Positions 1-6,889 are shown, numbered from the stretch's first letter. The stretch: 14,992 nt of DNA from an uncultured Clostridia bacterium (GCA_947629875.1 CANRFK010000019.1:1-14992); one strand, 5' to 3'. The notes: generated from the letters alone by a model not told the origin. Numbers and translations: made by a program.

Positions 1-49
1 CACTTGTGCGCCGCCTGTAACGATTAGGGCTATGCCCGAAAATGAAATA

Positions 50-68
50 CCCCGCGTTTTACGCGGGG
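50..68. terminator. Hairpin, probable intrinsic terminator at window edge
   Basis: CCCCGCG (50-56) and CGCGGGG (62-68) pair perfectly around a five-base loop; T57-A61 can add an eighth pair. On the plus strand the stem is followed by ATTATTATT, on the minus strand by TATTTCATTTT, so neither tail is a clean T run. It may end a gene lying off the left edge or act as a backup terminator for the minus-strand ATPase. The first 49 bases hold no gene I can recognise. Confidence 0.55.
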
Positions 69-112
69 ATTATTATTCTATGCCTTGGGAGAACTGCAAA
101 CAGTCCGCTTGC

Positions 113-138
113 AAAAGAGCCCGCCGTGCGGCGAGCCC
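113..138 (-). terminator. Intrinsic terminator of the P-type ATPase gene
   Basis: Read on the minus strand, GGGCTCGCC (138-130) and GGCGGGCTC (125-117) form a nine-pair stem with two G-T pairs and a GCAC tetraloop, followed by TTTT (116-113). It begins six bases after the ATPase stop codon (144-146). The T tract is short, but plus-strand sequence after the stem is also T-rich, so it may work in both directions. Confidence 0.65.
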
Positions 139-143
139 TTTTA

Positions 144-2774
144 TCATTTCTTCTTTGATTTTTCCCTTGCGGCGTCCTTGCCCTGTTCCAAGGGGTTCAT
201 GAGGTCGCCGAGTTTCACGAGCGCGTTGGAGACGGGGAACGCCGCCAAGACGATCACGAGGATATAGAGAACTTGCTGGAAGTTGAGCTGCACCGTGTCC
301 CAATGGTCGTAGACGAGGTTGCCGAGCACGGGCACCGCAAGGATCACGATGGTGACGCCGAGGGAGACGGCGTACGTTGCAACGCGCAGCAGGTTCAAGG
401 GTTGCAGGATGCGGAAGAGCATCACCATGCCGCCGAACGTCACCGCGAGCATCAGGAGGGGATTGATGAGGCCGTCTTCGTTCGTCAGGCTGCCGAGCCC
501 GTACGATGCGGGCATGAACCGCACGCCGAGGAACACGGCGAGCACGCACAGAATGAGCGTGAGCGCCCCCGGGATACTTCGGGATAGGACGTACGGGATA
601 AATTTCCCCTTCACGCGCTCCTTGTTGGGCTGCAACGTGATGATAAAGGAGGGGAGCGCCGCCACGAGGGATTCGAAGAGCAGCATGTTGTTGGTCTTGA
701 AGAAGTACTGCGAGCGGATGGCGACGCAGAAGATGGCAAGGAGCGTAATGAACAGCGTCTTCATGATATAGAGGGACGCCGACGACTTGATGTTGTTAAT
801 GACGCGCCGCCCTTCATACACGACGGAGGGGAGGTTCAAAAAGTTGTTGTCCATGAGGACGAGGTGCGAAACATTGCGCGCCGCCTCGCTGCCCGAGGCA
901 ACGGAGATGGCGCAGTCCGCCTCCTTCAAAGCGAGGATATCGTTGACGCCGTCCCCCGTCATGGCAACGGTGCCTCCCTGCTTCTTGATGGCCTTCACGA
1001 GAATGGCCTTCTGTTCGGGCGTGACCCTGCCGAACACCGTGTACTTGGAGGCGACGTTCTCCACCTCGAGGTCGGTGAGCCCGTCGAGCGAGATGAAGTT
1101 GGAGGCGTTCTCCACGCCCACCCTGCGCGCGACTTCGGAGACGGTGACGGGGTTGTCGCCCGAGATGATCTTGACGGCGACGTCGTTCTCCTTGAACCAC
1201 TTGATGGTATCCACCGCGTCGGGGCGGATGTTGTCCGCAAGGGTGATGATGGCGGAGGGGCGGAAGAGGGAGGGGAGCCTGTCGCCGATGATCTGGTTGG
1301 GCGAATAGGCGAGAACGAGCACCCTGAGGCCCGCCTGTGCGTATTGCTTGACGATCTTGTCGATCTTGGGGGGCATGGGGCGGAGCACAAATTCGGGCGC
1401 ACCCATGCAGAAGGTGCCCGTCTCCCCGAAGGAGACCGCCGAAAGTTTGCGCTTGGAGGAGAAGGGCACGGTCGCCGTCGGCTGCAACTTTGCCGCCTGC
1501 CCGAACCGCTCTTTGAGCGCAATGGAGGTCTGGTTGTTGTCGTCGAGGGCAGCGAGCATGCTCGCCATCACCTCGTCGAGGGAGTAGTCGGTGTAGTTGT
1601 TGAGGATCATGCAGTCGTTGACCGTCATTCTCCCGTCGGTGATGGTGCCCGTCTTATCGAGGCATAAAACGTTGACGCGGGCAAGCATCTCGAGGGAATA
1701 GAGATCCTGCACGAGGGTGTGCTTTTTGGCAAGCCGCGTCACGCCGATCGCCATTGCGAGCGACGTCAGGAGGAGCAACCCCGAGGGGATCATGCCGATG
1801 ATGACGGCGCCCGTGAGTTGGATGGATTGGTTGACGTTGTGCCCCGTCGCGCCCCAGTTGATCCAGAGCATCAGGGCGCCGATGACAACGATGAGCACGC
1901 CGATGACGCGGATGAAGAGGCGGATGGAGTTCATGATCTCCGACTTGGGCTTCTTGTACTTCTTTGCCTTGGACGTGAGCGAATTGAGGTAGGTGGATTT
2001 CCCCACCTTCTCGGCGCGCACGCGGCAGGCGCCGCTCGAGATAAACGACCCCGCATAGAGGATATCCCCCTCGTTCTTCTTGACGGGCACGCTCTCGCCC
2101 GTGAGGAGGGATTCGTTGACTTCCACATTGCCGTCGGCGAGCTTGCAGTCGGCGGGCACCTGTTGCCCCGCTTCGAGGAGAATGACGTCGTCGAGGACGA
2201 TCTCGCGGATGGGGATCTCCGTCTTTACCCCGCCGCGCACGACCTTGGCCGTCGCGGAGATGAGCACGGAGAGTTTATCGATCTGCTTCTTCGCAAGGAT
2301 CTCCTGCACGATGCCGATGATGAGGTTGACGCCGAAGATGCCCGCAAAGAGGAACTGCGAGAAGCTCGCCCTTGCAAAGATGAGCGCAACGGCAACGAGG
2401 AGGCACAGAAGGTTGAAGAACGTGCAGATGTTGCCGACGAAGATGGCGAGGTAGGACTTGGAATAGCGCTTGTTTACGTCGTTGAAGAGGAATTGGTTGA
2501 GGCGGGTCTCCACCTGCTCGGCGGTGAGCCCTTCGTCGAGGGAGGGCGTAAAGCGCTCCTCCGCATCGGAGGGGATGTCCTTCGCCTTGCGGAATTTTTT
2601 CATGAGCGCGCGGCGCTTTTTCTTCTCGCTGACGACGCCGCTGTCCAAAACGCGCGAAGAAAAGCTGCGCCGCTTTCTTGCAGGCGCCGCCTCCGTCTCC
2701 GCCGTCTCGGTCTTTTGGGGCTCTTCTGTTTTTGTCTCTTCGCGCTGCTCCTCGCGGCGCTTTCTCTGAAACAT
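144..2774 (-). CDS. Cation-transporting P-type ATPase (CtpE-like)
   Basis: An 876-residue ion pump of the plasma membrane that couples ATP hydrolysis to cation movement through a phospho-aspartate. Seen: actuator loop TGES at 225-228, phosphorylation motif DKTGT with Asp373, nucleotide-domain MGAP (457-460, in place of the common KGAP), ISGDN at 537-541 and hinge GDGVND at 607-612. About ten hydrophobic helices lie near 110-135, 140-160, 285-305, 320-345 and 665-852 (six). The first 65 residues are a highly charged cytoplasmic extension. I start at ATG 2774 because GGAGGAG sits five bases upstream; the open frame continues 81 codons further without a comparable site and past the promoter. Order and helix-4 context (Met-Ile-Pro-Ser-Gly-Leu, then LVQDLYSLEMLARV) resemble the CtpE-type group, whose mycobacterial member is linked to calcium. 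The substrate is not settled by the sequence: helix 4 has PSGL (330-333), not the PEGL of typical calcium pumps. Transcribed alone, divergent from serS. Confidence 0.9.
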   Translation of the reverse strand: MFQRKRREEQREETKTEEPQKTETAETEAAPARKRRSFSSRVLDSGVVSEKKKRRALMKKFRKAKDIPSDAEERFTPSLDEGLTAEQVETRLNQFLFNDVNKRYSKSYLAIFVGNICTFFNLLCLLVAVALIFARASFSQFLFAGIFGVNLIIGIVQEILAKKQIDKLSVLISATAKVVRGGVKTEIPIREIVLDDVILLEAGQQVPADCKLADGNVEVNESLLTGESVPVKKNEGDILYAGSFISSGACRVRAEKVGKSTYLNSLTSKAKKYKKPKSEIMNSIRLFIRVIGVLIVVIGALMLWINWGATGHNVNQSIQLTGAVIIGMIPSGLLLLTSLAMAIGVTRLAKKHTLVQDLYSLEMLARVNVLCLDKTGTITDGRMTVNDCMILNNYTDYSLDEVMASMLAALDDNNQTSIALKERFGQAAKLQPTATVPFSSKRKLSAVSFGETGTFCMGAPEFVLRPMPPKIDKIVKQYAQAGLRVLVLAYSPNQIIGDRLPSLFRPSAIITLADNIRPDAVDTIKWFKENDVAVKIISGDNPVTVSEVARRVGVENASNFISLDGLTDLEVENVASKYTVFGRVTPEQKAILVKAIKKQGGTVAMTGDGVNDILALKEADCAISVASGSEAARNVSHLVLMDNNFLNLPSVVYEGRRVINNIKSSASLYIMKTLFITLLAIFCVAIRSQYFFKTNNMLLFESLVAALPSFIITLQPNKERVKGKFIPYVLSRSIPGALTLILCVLAVFLGVRFMPASYGLGSLTNEDGLINPLLMLAVTFGGMVMLFRILQPLNLLRVATYAVSLGVTIVILAVPVLGNLVYDHWDTVQLNFQQVLYILVIVLAAFPVSNALVKLGDLMNPLEQGKDAAREKSKKK

Positions 2775-2785
2775 CTTGCTCCTCC

Positions 2786-2801
2786 GCGCGCGTACGCGCG
2801 C
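2786..2801. repeat. 16-bp GC palindrome in the ATPase leader
   Basis: GCGCGCGTACGCGCGC is a perfect self-complementary sequence. It lies between the predicted transcription start (about 2805) and the ATPase ribosome binding site (GGAGGAG, 2780-2786 region), abutting the latter. In RNA it could fold into a short GC hairpin next to the Shine-Dalgarno sequence; in DNA it could be a protein site. Either role is inference. Confidence 0.5.
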
Positions 2802-2802
2802 C

Positions 2803-2838
2803 GACAATTCCATTATACACGCCCGTGCGCGAATTGTC
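2803..2838. promoter_or_regulatory. Inverted repeat flanking ATPase promoter, candidate operator
   Basis: GACAATTC (2803-2810) and GAATTGTC (2831-2838) are exact reverse complements separated by 20 bases, 28 bases centre to centre. One arm overlaps the -35 hexamer of the ATPase promoter and the other covers the expected transcription start, so a dimer or pair of dimers bound here would block polymerase. The placement is seen; regulator and ligand are unknown and no regulator gene is adjacent. Confidence 0.45.
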
Positions 2839-2840
2839 AA
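2812..2840 (-). promoter_or_regulatory. Perfect-consensus sigma-A promoter of the ATPase gene
   Basis: On the minus strand TTGACA (2840-2835) and TATAAT (2817-2812) are separated by exactly 17 bases, matching the housekeeping consensus at all twelve positions. The expected start is near 2805, giving a leader of roughly 30 bases to the ATG at 2774. Confidence 0.85.
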
Positions 2841-2852
2841 AAGGTTCTTTTG

Positions 2853-2891
2853 GCCGTTTGATAATTTTTTGCCGTCATCGCGCCAAACGGC
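2853..2891. repeat. 8-bp inverted repeat upstream of the serS promoter
   Basis: GCCGTTTG (2853-2860) and CAAACGGC (2884-2891) are reverse complements with 23 bases between, lying between the two divergent promoters and about 12 bases upstream of the serS -35. It could be an operator half-site pair or chance; the long loop argues against a terminator. Confidence 0.25.
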
Positions 2892-2902
2892 AGAGGAAAG
2901 CG

Positions 2903-2931
2903 TTGCCTTTCTTCGCAAAATAGTGTATAAT
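2903..2931 (+). promoter_or_regulatory. Sigma-A promoter of the serS operon
   Basis: TTGCCT (2903-2908), a 17-base spacer and a perfect TATAAT (2926-2931). Transcription would begin near 2938, leaving a leader of about 20 bases, too short for a T-box; no T-box motif is seen anywhere in the intergenic region, although many Firmicute aminoacyl-tRNA synthetase genes carry one. Confidence 0.75.
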
Positions 2932-2958
2932 TGAGGAGACAATAAGGAGATACGGGAA

Positions 2959-4242
2959 ATGATCGATATCGCACTCTTGCGCAGCGAGCCCGAGCTCGTG
3001 CGCGAGAATATCCGCAAAAAATTTCAGGATCACAAACTTCCCCTCGTGGACGAGGCGCTCGCTCTCGACAGCCGCCGCCGCGCCCTGCAACAGGAGGGGG
3101 ATACCCTTCGCGCCGCGCGCAACACGCTCTCCAAGCAGATCGGCGCGCTCATGAAGGAGAAGAAGATCGAGGAGGCGAACGCCGTCCGCGCGCAGGTCAC
3201 CGCCAATGCCGACCGCCTTGCGGCCATCGAGGCGGAGACAAACGAGGTCTCGGAAAAGCTCAAAGCCGTGATGATGCGCATTCCCAACATCATCTCCAAG
3301 GATTGCCCCATCGGGAAGGATGACAGCGAGAACGTCGAGCGCAAGCGCTTTTTGGAGCCCAAGGTGCCCGATTTTGAAATTCCCTACCACCTCGATATTT
3401 TGGAAAAACTTTCGGGCATCGATATTGACAGCGCTCGCCGCACGAGCGGGCAGGGCTTCTATTACTTAACGGGCGACGTCGCACGGCTGCACTCCGCCGT
3501 CCTCGCGTACGCGCGCGACTTCATGATCAATAAGGGCTTCACCTACGTCATCCCGCCCTTCATGATCCGCTCGGACGTCGTCTCGGGCGTCATGTCCTTC
3601 GAGGAGATGGACGGCATGATGTACAAGATCGAGGGGGAGGATCTCTACCTCATCGGCACCTCCGAGCACTCCATGATCGGCCGCTTTATGGGGCAGACCC
3701 TCGACGAAAAACAGCTGCCCCTCACGCTCACGAGTTATTCCCCCTGCTTCCGCAAGGAGAAGGGCGCGCACGGCATCGAGGAGCGGGGCATCTACCGCAT
3801 CCACCAGTTCGAGAAGCAGGAGATGATCGTCATCTGCAAGCCCGAGGAGAGCGAGAGTTGGTACGAGAAGATGTGGAACTACACCGTGGAGCTCTTCGTC
3901 TCCATGGGCATTCCCGTGCGGCAGTTAGAGTGCTGCTCGGGCGATCTTGCCGACCTCAAATACCGCAGCTGCGATGTGGAGGCATGGTCTCCCCGCCAAA
4001 AGAAATATTTTGAAGTGGGCAGTTGTTCCAACCTCACCGATGCGCAGGCGCGCCGCCTCAACATCCGCTATAAGACGGAGAAGGGCAGCGTATACGCGCA
4101 CACCCTCAACAACACCGTCGTGGCTCCCCCGCGCATGCTCATCGCGTTTCTCGAAAACCACCTCTCGGCCGACGGCAGTGTAGAGATCCCCGAAGTATTG
4201 CGTCCCTACATGGGCGGCCAAGCCAAGATCGTAGTCAAGTGA
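2959..4242 (+). CDS. serS: Seryl-tRNA synthetase
   Basis: Class II synthetase that charges tRNA-Ser with serine in the cytoplasm; 427 residues, the usual length. Residues 1-110 form the N-terminal helical hairpin (long charged coiled coil about 30-105) that grips the tRNA long variable arm. The catalytic core shows the TSEHS serine/ATP element at 234-238, motif 2 with FRKE at 264-267, and motif 3 PRMLIAFLEN at 391-400. The motif 2 loop reads GAHGIEERGIYR (269-280), not the AGRDTRG-type loop of the E. coli and B. subtilis enzymes, so this looks like a distinct SerRS subgroup. The start ATG has AAGGAG nine bases upstream (2944-2949). It is the first gene of a three-gene operon and its stop overlaps the GTG of the next gene by the bases GTGA. 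Confidence 0.96.
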   Translation: MIDIALLRSEPELVRENIRKKFQDHKLPLVDEALALDSRRRALQQEGDTLRAARNTLSKQIGALMKEKKIEEANAVRAQVTANADRLAAIEAETNEVSEKLKAVMMRIPNIISKDCPIGKDDSENVERKRFLEPKVPDFEIPYHLDILEKLSGIDIDSARRTSGQGFYYLTGDVARLHSAVLAYARDFMINKGFTYVIPPFMIRSDVVSGVMSFEEMDGMMYKIEGEDLYLIGTSEHSMIGRFMGQTLDEKQLPLTLTSYSPCFRKEKGAHGIEERGIYRIHQFEKQEMIVICKPEESESWYEKMWNYTVELFVSMGIPVRQLECCSGDLADLKYRSCDVEAWSPRQKKYFEVGSCSNLTDAQARRLNIRYKTEKGSVYAHTLNNTVVAPPRMLIAFLENHLSADGSVEIPEVLRPYMGGQAKIVVK

Positions 4243-5195
4243 AGCACGTCTTTTTCGATATCGAGTGCGCATGCGTCTTTAAGAGCGTCGCCAAAATATG
4301 CGCCTTCGGGTACGTCGTCACCGACGAGGACTTCAACCTTCTCGTCCGCGAGGACATTCTCATGAACCCCAAGGGCAAGTTCCACCTCACCGACAGAAAG
4401 GGCGGCGAGGGCATCGTGCTTCCCTACGAGTACGAAGATTTCAAAAAATATCCGCCCTTCCCCGCCGCATACAGGCGCATCAAGGCGCTCCTCGAGGATA
4501 GGGACGCCGTCGTCCTCGGCCATGCGACCCTCAACGACGTCAACTATCTCAATTTGGAGACCAAGCGCTACAAGCTCCCGTCCTTCTGCTTCGATTGGCA
4601 CGATACGCAGTTTTTCTGGATGAACACCGAAAAGAAGTTCGGCCAGCAGCTCGGGCTGGGCGCCATGGCGGAGGCTCTGGGCGTGGAGTTTGTTCCCCAC
4701 CGCGCCGTGGACGACGCCTACGCCACCATGCGCGTGTGCGAGGCTCTCTGCAAGCGCGAGGGCGTGAATCTTGCGGGGCTCATCGAGAAGTACCGCATCC
4801 GCGCGGGGCGGCTGGAAAATTATCAGATCCGCCAGCCCTATTCCATCGGGCTCAAAAATTTCATCGCCGAGCGGGAGGAACAGCGCGAGGCGCACCACCG
4901 CGCGCACGAGCAGTTCTACCGCGTCGTCAACAAGTACATGCACCGCCGCAAGAAGGGGGGCGCCCTCGAGGGCAAGACGTTCTGCTTCTCCAAGGACGTG
5001 GAGGACGATGTGGAGGTCTCCGTGCGGCTCGTGCAGGCCATTTTCGCCTCGGGCGGCAAGTACACCTCCCACCCCGCGGAGTGCAACGTGTACATCGCCC
5101 GCGATGAGGGCGGTGTGCGCTACGAAAACGCCGTTGCGGGCGGCGCGGCGTTCGTCCCCTTGGATGAGTGCGTGGAGGCGCTCGGAACAAAATGA
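4239..5195 (+). CDS. DEDDh-family 3'-5' exonuclease with C-terminal BRCT domain
   Basis: A 318-residue predicted exonuclease of the DnaQ/RNase T superfamily. Metal-binding residues are visible: Asp7 and Glu9 (FFDIECA), Asp100 in GHATLND, and His154 with Asp159 in HRAVDDA, giving the DEDDh pattern. Residues about 243-316 (starting GKTFCFSKDVEDD, then GGKYTSHPAECNVYI) look like a BRCT domain, a module used for DNA-end or protein contacts; 210-240 is a charged linker. The GTG start overlaps the serS stop and lacks a good Shine-Dalgarno sequence, so translation is probably coupled; the next in-frame Met (42) would remove Asp7 and Glu9, which supports the GTG. The downstream gene starts in its stop codon (ATGA). 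The substrate could be DNA (repair, proofreading-like) or RNA; the operon with serS and an rRNA methyltransferase does not decide. Not the main polymerase epsilon/PolC proofreader. Confidence 0.82.
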   Translation: MKHVFFDIECACVFKSVAKICAFGYVVTDEDFNLLVREDILMNPKGKFHLTDRKGGEGIVLPYEYEDFKKYPPFPAAYRRIKALLEDRDAVVLGHATLNDVNYLNLETKRYKLPSFCFDWHDTQFFWMNTEKKFGQQLGLGAMAEALGVEFVPHRAVDDAYATMRVCEALCKREGVNLAGLIEKYRIRAGRLENYQIRQPYSIGLKNFIAEREEQREAHHRAHEQFYRVVNKYMHRRKKGGALEGKTFCFSKDVEDDVEVSVRLVQAIFASGGKYTSHPAECNVYIARDEGGVRYENAVAGGAAFVPLDECVEALGTK

Positions 5196-6484
5196 ATTTG
5201 CCGCAGGCATTTTTGGATAGAATGAGAGAAAGGCTGGGAGAAAATTTCCCCGCCTTTTTGGCATCTTACGAAGGATCGCCCCACAGGGGTCTCCGCGTCA
5301 ACACGCTGAAAATTTCCCCCGAAGAATTTGCCCGCCGCGCGCCCTTCCCCCTCGGGGAAAACGTCGGAGGCGACGCCGCCTGTTTCTACATCGGGGAGGA
5401 AAAACCCGGCGCAGACCCTTACCACTTTGCGGGGCTCTATTACTTGCAGGAGCCCTCGGCAATGACGGCGGGAAGCATGGCGAACGGTCTCAACAAGCGC
5501 CGCGTTCTCGACTTATGCGCCGCGCCCGGCGGCAAGACGACGCACCTCGCCCAAGCGATGGCGGGGGAGGGGGTGCTCATCGCAAACGAGGTGAATTACG
5601 CGCGGGCGAAAATTTTGTCGCAGAACGTCGAGCGCATGGGCGTCGCCAACTGCGCCGTCGTGAGCGCCTCTCCCGAAACGCTTGCCGCGCGCTTCCCGTC
5701 CTACTTCGACCTCGTCCTCGCCGACGCCCCCTGTTCGGGCGAAGGCATGTTCAGGAAGGAGGAAAACGCCATTCCCGAATGGAGCGCGGAGAACGTCGCC
5801 CGTTGCGCCGTGCGCCAAAGCGCCATTCTCGACGAAGCGGCAAAGATGGTCGCAAGCAGCGGGCATCTTCTCTACTCCACCTGCACGTTCGCCGAGGAGG
5901 AGGACGAGTGGCAAGTCGAGGAATTTTTGAAGCGCCATCCCGAATTTTCCCTCGTGGAGATGCGCAAACTCTACCCCCACACCTTCCGCGGCGAGGGGCA
6001 CTTCTGCGCCCTGCTCCGAAAGCAAAAGGGCGAAATGCTATGCAAAAAGTTCTTCCCCGTGCGCAAAAATACGCAAGCGGAGCGCGCCTTCCGCGCATTT
6101 GAAGAGGACTTCTTCCGCGCGCCCTTGACGGGAACGCTACACACTCTCGCGGACGGCAGAATGTACCTTGTGCCCGCGGGCATGCCCGATCTTTCGGGGG
6201 CAAGTCTTCTTCGCCTCGGCGTGGAGCTCGGCGCGTGGGACGGAAAAATTTTCAAGCCCGCGCACGCCCTCGCGATGGCGTTCGGCAAAAATGCAAACCG
6301 CAAGCTCTCCCTCTCCCGCGATGAGGCTAAAAATTTTCTCCGCGGCGAGGCCCTGCAAAAAGATTTTCCCGACGGCTGGTGCGCCGTGTGCGTGGAGGAG
6401 TTCCCCATAGGTCTCGGCAAGTGCGTCGGGGGCACGGTCAAAAATCATTTGCCCAAGGGGCTCCGCCTCGTCAAAGGGCAATAA
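5192..6484 (+). CDS. rsmF: RsmF/NOL1-NOP2-Sun family rRNA cytosine-C5 methyltransferase
   Basis: A 430-residue S-adenosylmethionine enzyme predicted to make 5-methylcytosine in 16S rRNA. SAM-binding motif DLCAAPGGKT is at 107-116, DAPCSGEG with Cys181 at 178-185 and the second catalytic-site cysteine Cys231 in STCTF at 229-233; the two-cysteine arrangement is the mark of the family. The C-terminal part (about 285-430) carries the RsmF-type extra domain and a PUA-like end (GWCAVCVEEFPIGLGK, then KNHLPKGLRL). The ATG at 5192 overlaps the exonuclease stop as ATGA, with GGAGG 13 bases upstream (5174-5178); the frame extends eight codons upstream from another ATG at 5168 without need. Last gene of the operon. 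The family call is firm; the exact target base and hence the rsmF name is by similarity only (YebU/RsmF-like, alternatively a Firmicute multi-site homologue). Confidence 0.88.
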   Translation: MNLPQAFLDRMRERLGENFPAFLASYEGSPHRGLRVNTLKISPEEFARRAPFPLGENVGGDAACFYIGEEKPGADPYHFAGLYYLQEPSAMTAGSMANGLNKRRVLDLCAAPGGKTTHLAQAMAGEGVLIANEVNYARAKILSQNVERMGVANCAVVSASPETLAARFPSYFDLVLADAPCSGEGMFRKEENAIPEWSAENVARCAVRQSAILDEAAKMVASSGHLLYSTCTFAEEEDEWQVEEFLKRHPEFSLVEMRKLYPHTFRGEGHFCALLRKQKGEMLCKKFFPVRKNTQAERAFRAFEEDFFRAPLTGTLHTLADGRMYLVPAGMPDLSGASLLRLGVELGAWDGKIFKPAHALAMAFGKNANRKLSLSRDEAKNFLRGEALQKDFPDGWCAVCVEEFPIGLGKCVGGTVKNHLPKGLRLVKGQ

Positions 6485-6490
6485 AAAAGT

Positions 6491-6630
6491 TGGCATATAA
6501 AAGAACATTGGCATATACAAAATTGTGTGGCACATAGAAAATAGTTTGGCATATAGAAAACCGCACGGCATATAGAAAATTATGTGGCATATAAAAAACA
6601 TTGACATATAGAAAAATCCATGGCATATAA
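6491..6630. repeat. Eight-unit direct-repeat array, about 19-nt period
   Basis: Consensus TGGCATATAGAAAA followed by about five variable bases. Core GGCATATA (variants GGCACATA, GACATATA) starts at 6492, 6510, 6529, 6548, 6567, 6586, 6603 and 6622, so spacings are 18, 19, 19, 19, 19, 17 and 19. The array begins seven bases after the rsmF stop and stands out as AT-rich in a GC-rich neighbourhood. The period is not a multiple of three, so it is not a coding repeat. Function unknown; see findings. Confidence 0.9.
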
Positions 6631-6640
6631 CTATTTTATG

Positions 6641-6679
6641 AAACCGCCCGTCCCGCGCACTGCGCGGGACGGGCGGTTT
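6641..6679. repeat. Perfect 19-bp inverted repeat (hairpin)
   Basis: AAACCGCCCGTCCCGCGCA (6641-6659) is exactly complementary to 6661-6679, with only C6660 between the arms. Transcribed in either direction it gives a very stable stem with a small loop. The plus-strand tail has only TTT before ACGG and the minus tail TTTCATAAAAT, so it is at best an imperfect terminator for rsmF, 157 bases after that stop. It directly follows the 19-nt repeat array. Confidence 0.85.
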
Positions 6680-6690
6680 ACGGGAACATG

Positions 6691-6851
6691 CGCCAACCGA
6701 TGGGGGATCCCCCAAATAATTCAAAGCAGCTCCGAAACCAATACCCTCAAAGTGCAAAATGAAAAACCGACGCCAACCGATGGGGGACTCCCAAAATCAT
6801 TCAAAACAACTCCGAAAACAATGAGCCCCCAAGTGCAAAACGAAAAACCAA
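6691..6851. repeat. Imperfect tandem duplication, two copies of about 80 bp
   Basis: The block beginning CGCCAACCGATGGGGGA at 6691 recurs at 6771, and the end AGTGCAAAA at 6751 recurs at 6832, so the copies differ by one base in length plus scattered substitutions. The first copy contains the perfect palindrome TGGGGGATCCCCCA (6701-6714), decayed in the second copy. Codes for nothing convincing on either strand; it fills the space between the rsmF hairpin and the lipoprotein terminator. Confidence 0.85.
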
Positions 6852-6857
6852 AACCAT

Positions 6858-6889
6858 AAAAAACAGCCTCCCGTTTGGGAGGCTGTTTT
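6858..6889 (-). terminator. Intrinsic terminator of the lipoprotein gene
   Basis: AAAACAGCCTCCC (6860-6872), loop GTTT and GGGAGGCTGTTTT (6877-6889) form a perfect 13-pair stem. On the minus strand the stem is followed by a T6 run (6863-6858) and starts seven bases past the lipoprotein stop codon. The plus strand also ends in TTTTC, so it can stop read-through from the serS operon as well. Confidence 0.9.

Noticed and set aside
1719..2861. 380-codon plus-strand frame opposite the ATPase gene
   Set aside because: Asp/Glu/Gly/Arg-rich antisense shadow of a gene whose ATPase motifs are unambiguous; it also runs through the ATPase promoter.
2775..2958. T-box riboswitch upstream of serS
   Set aside because: No T-box consensus or terminator/antiterminator is present, and the predicted leader is only about 20 bases.
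4206..5264. 352-codon minus-strand frame opposite the exonuclease gene
   Set aside because: Antisense shadow; the plus strand has the DEDDh residues and overlapping starts and stops on both sides.
6491..6630. CRISPR array
   Set aside because: Gaps are only about five bases, far too short for spacers, and there are no cas genes.
6137..6757. 206-codon minus frame crossing the repeat array and the rsmF end
   Set aside because: The 19-nt period rotates through all three frames, so the FFYMP-like stretch is a repeat artefact; the rest is antisense to rsmF.
6620..6859. 79-codon plus frame over the hairpin and tandem duplication
   Set aside because: No ribosome binding site, translation of a perfect hairpin, and the two 80-bp copies do not give matching peptides over their length.
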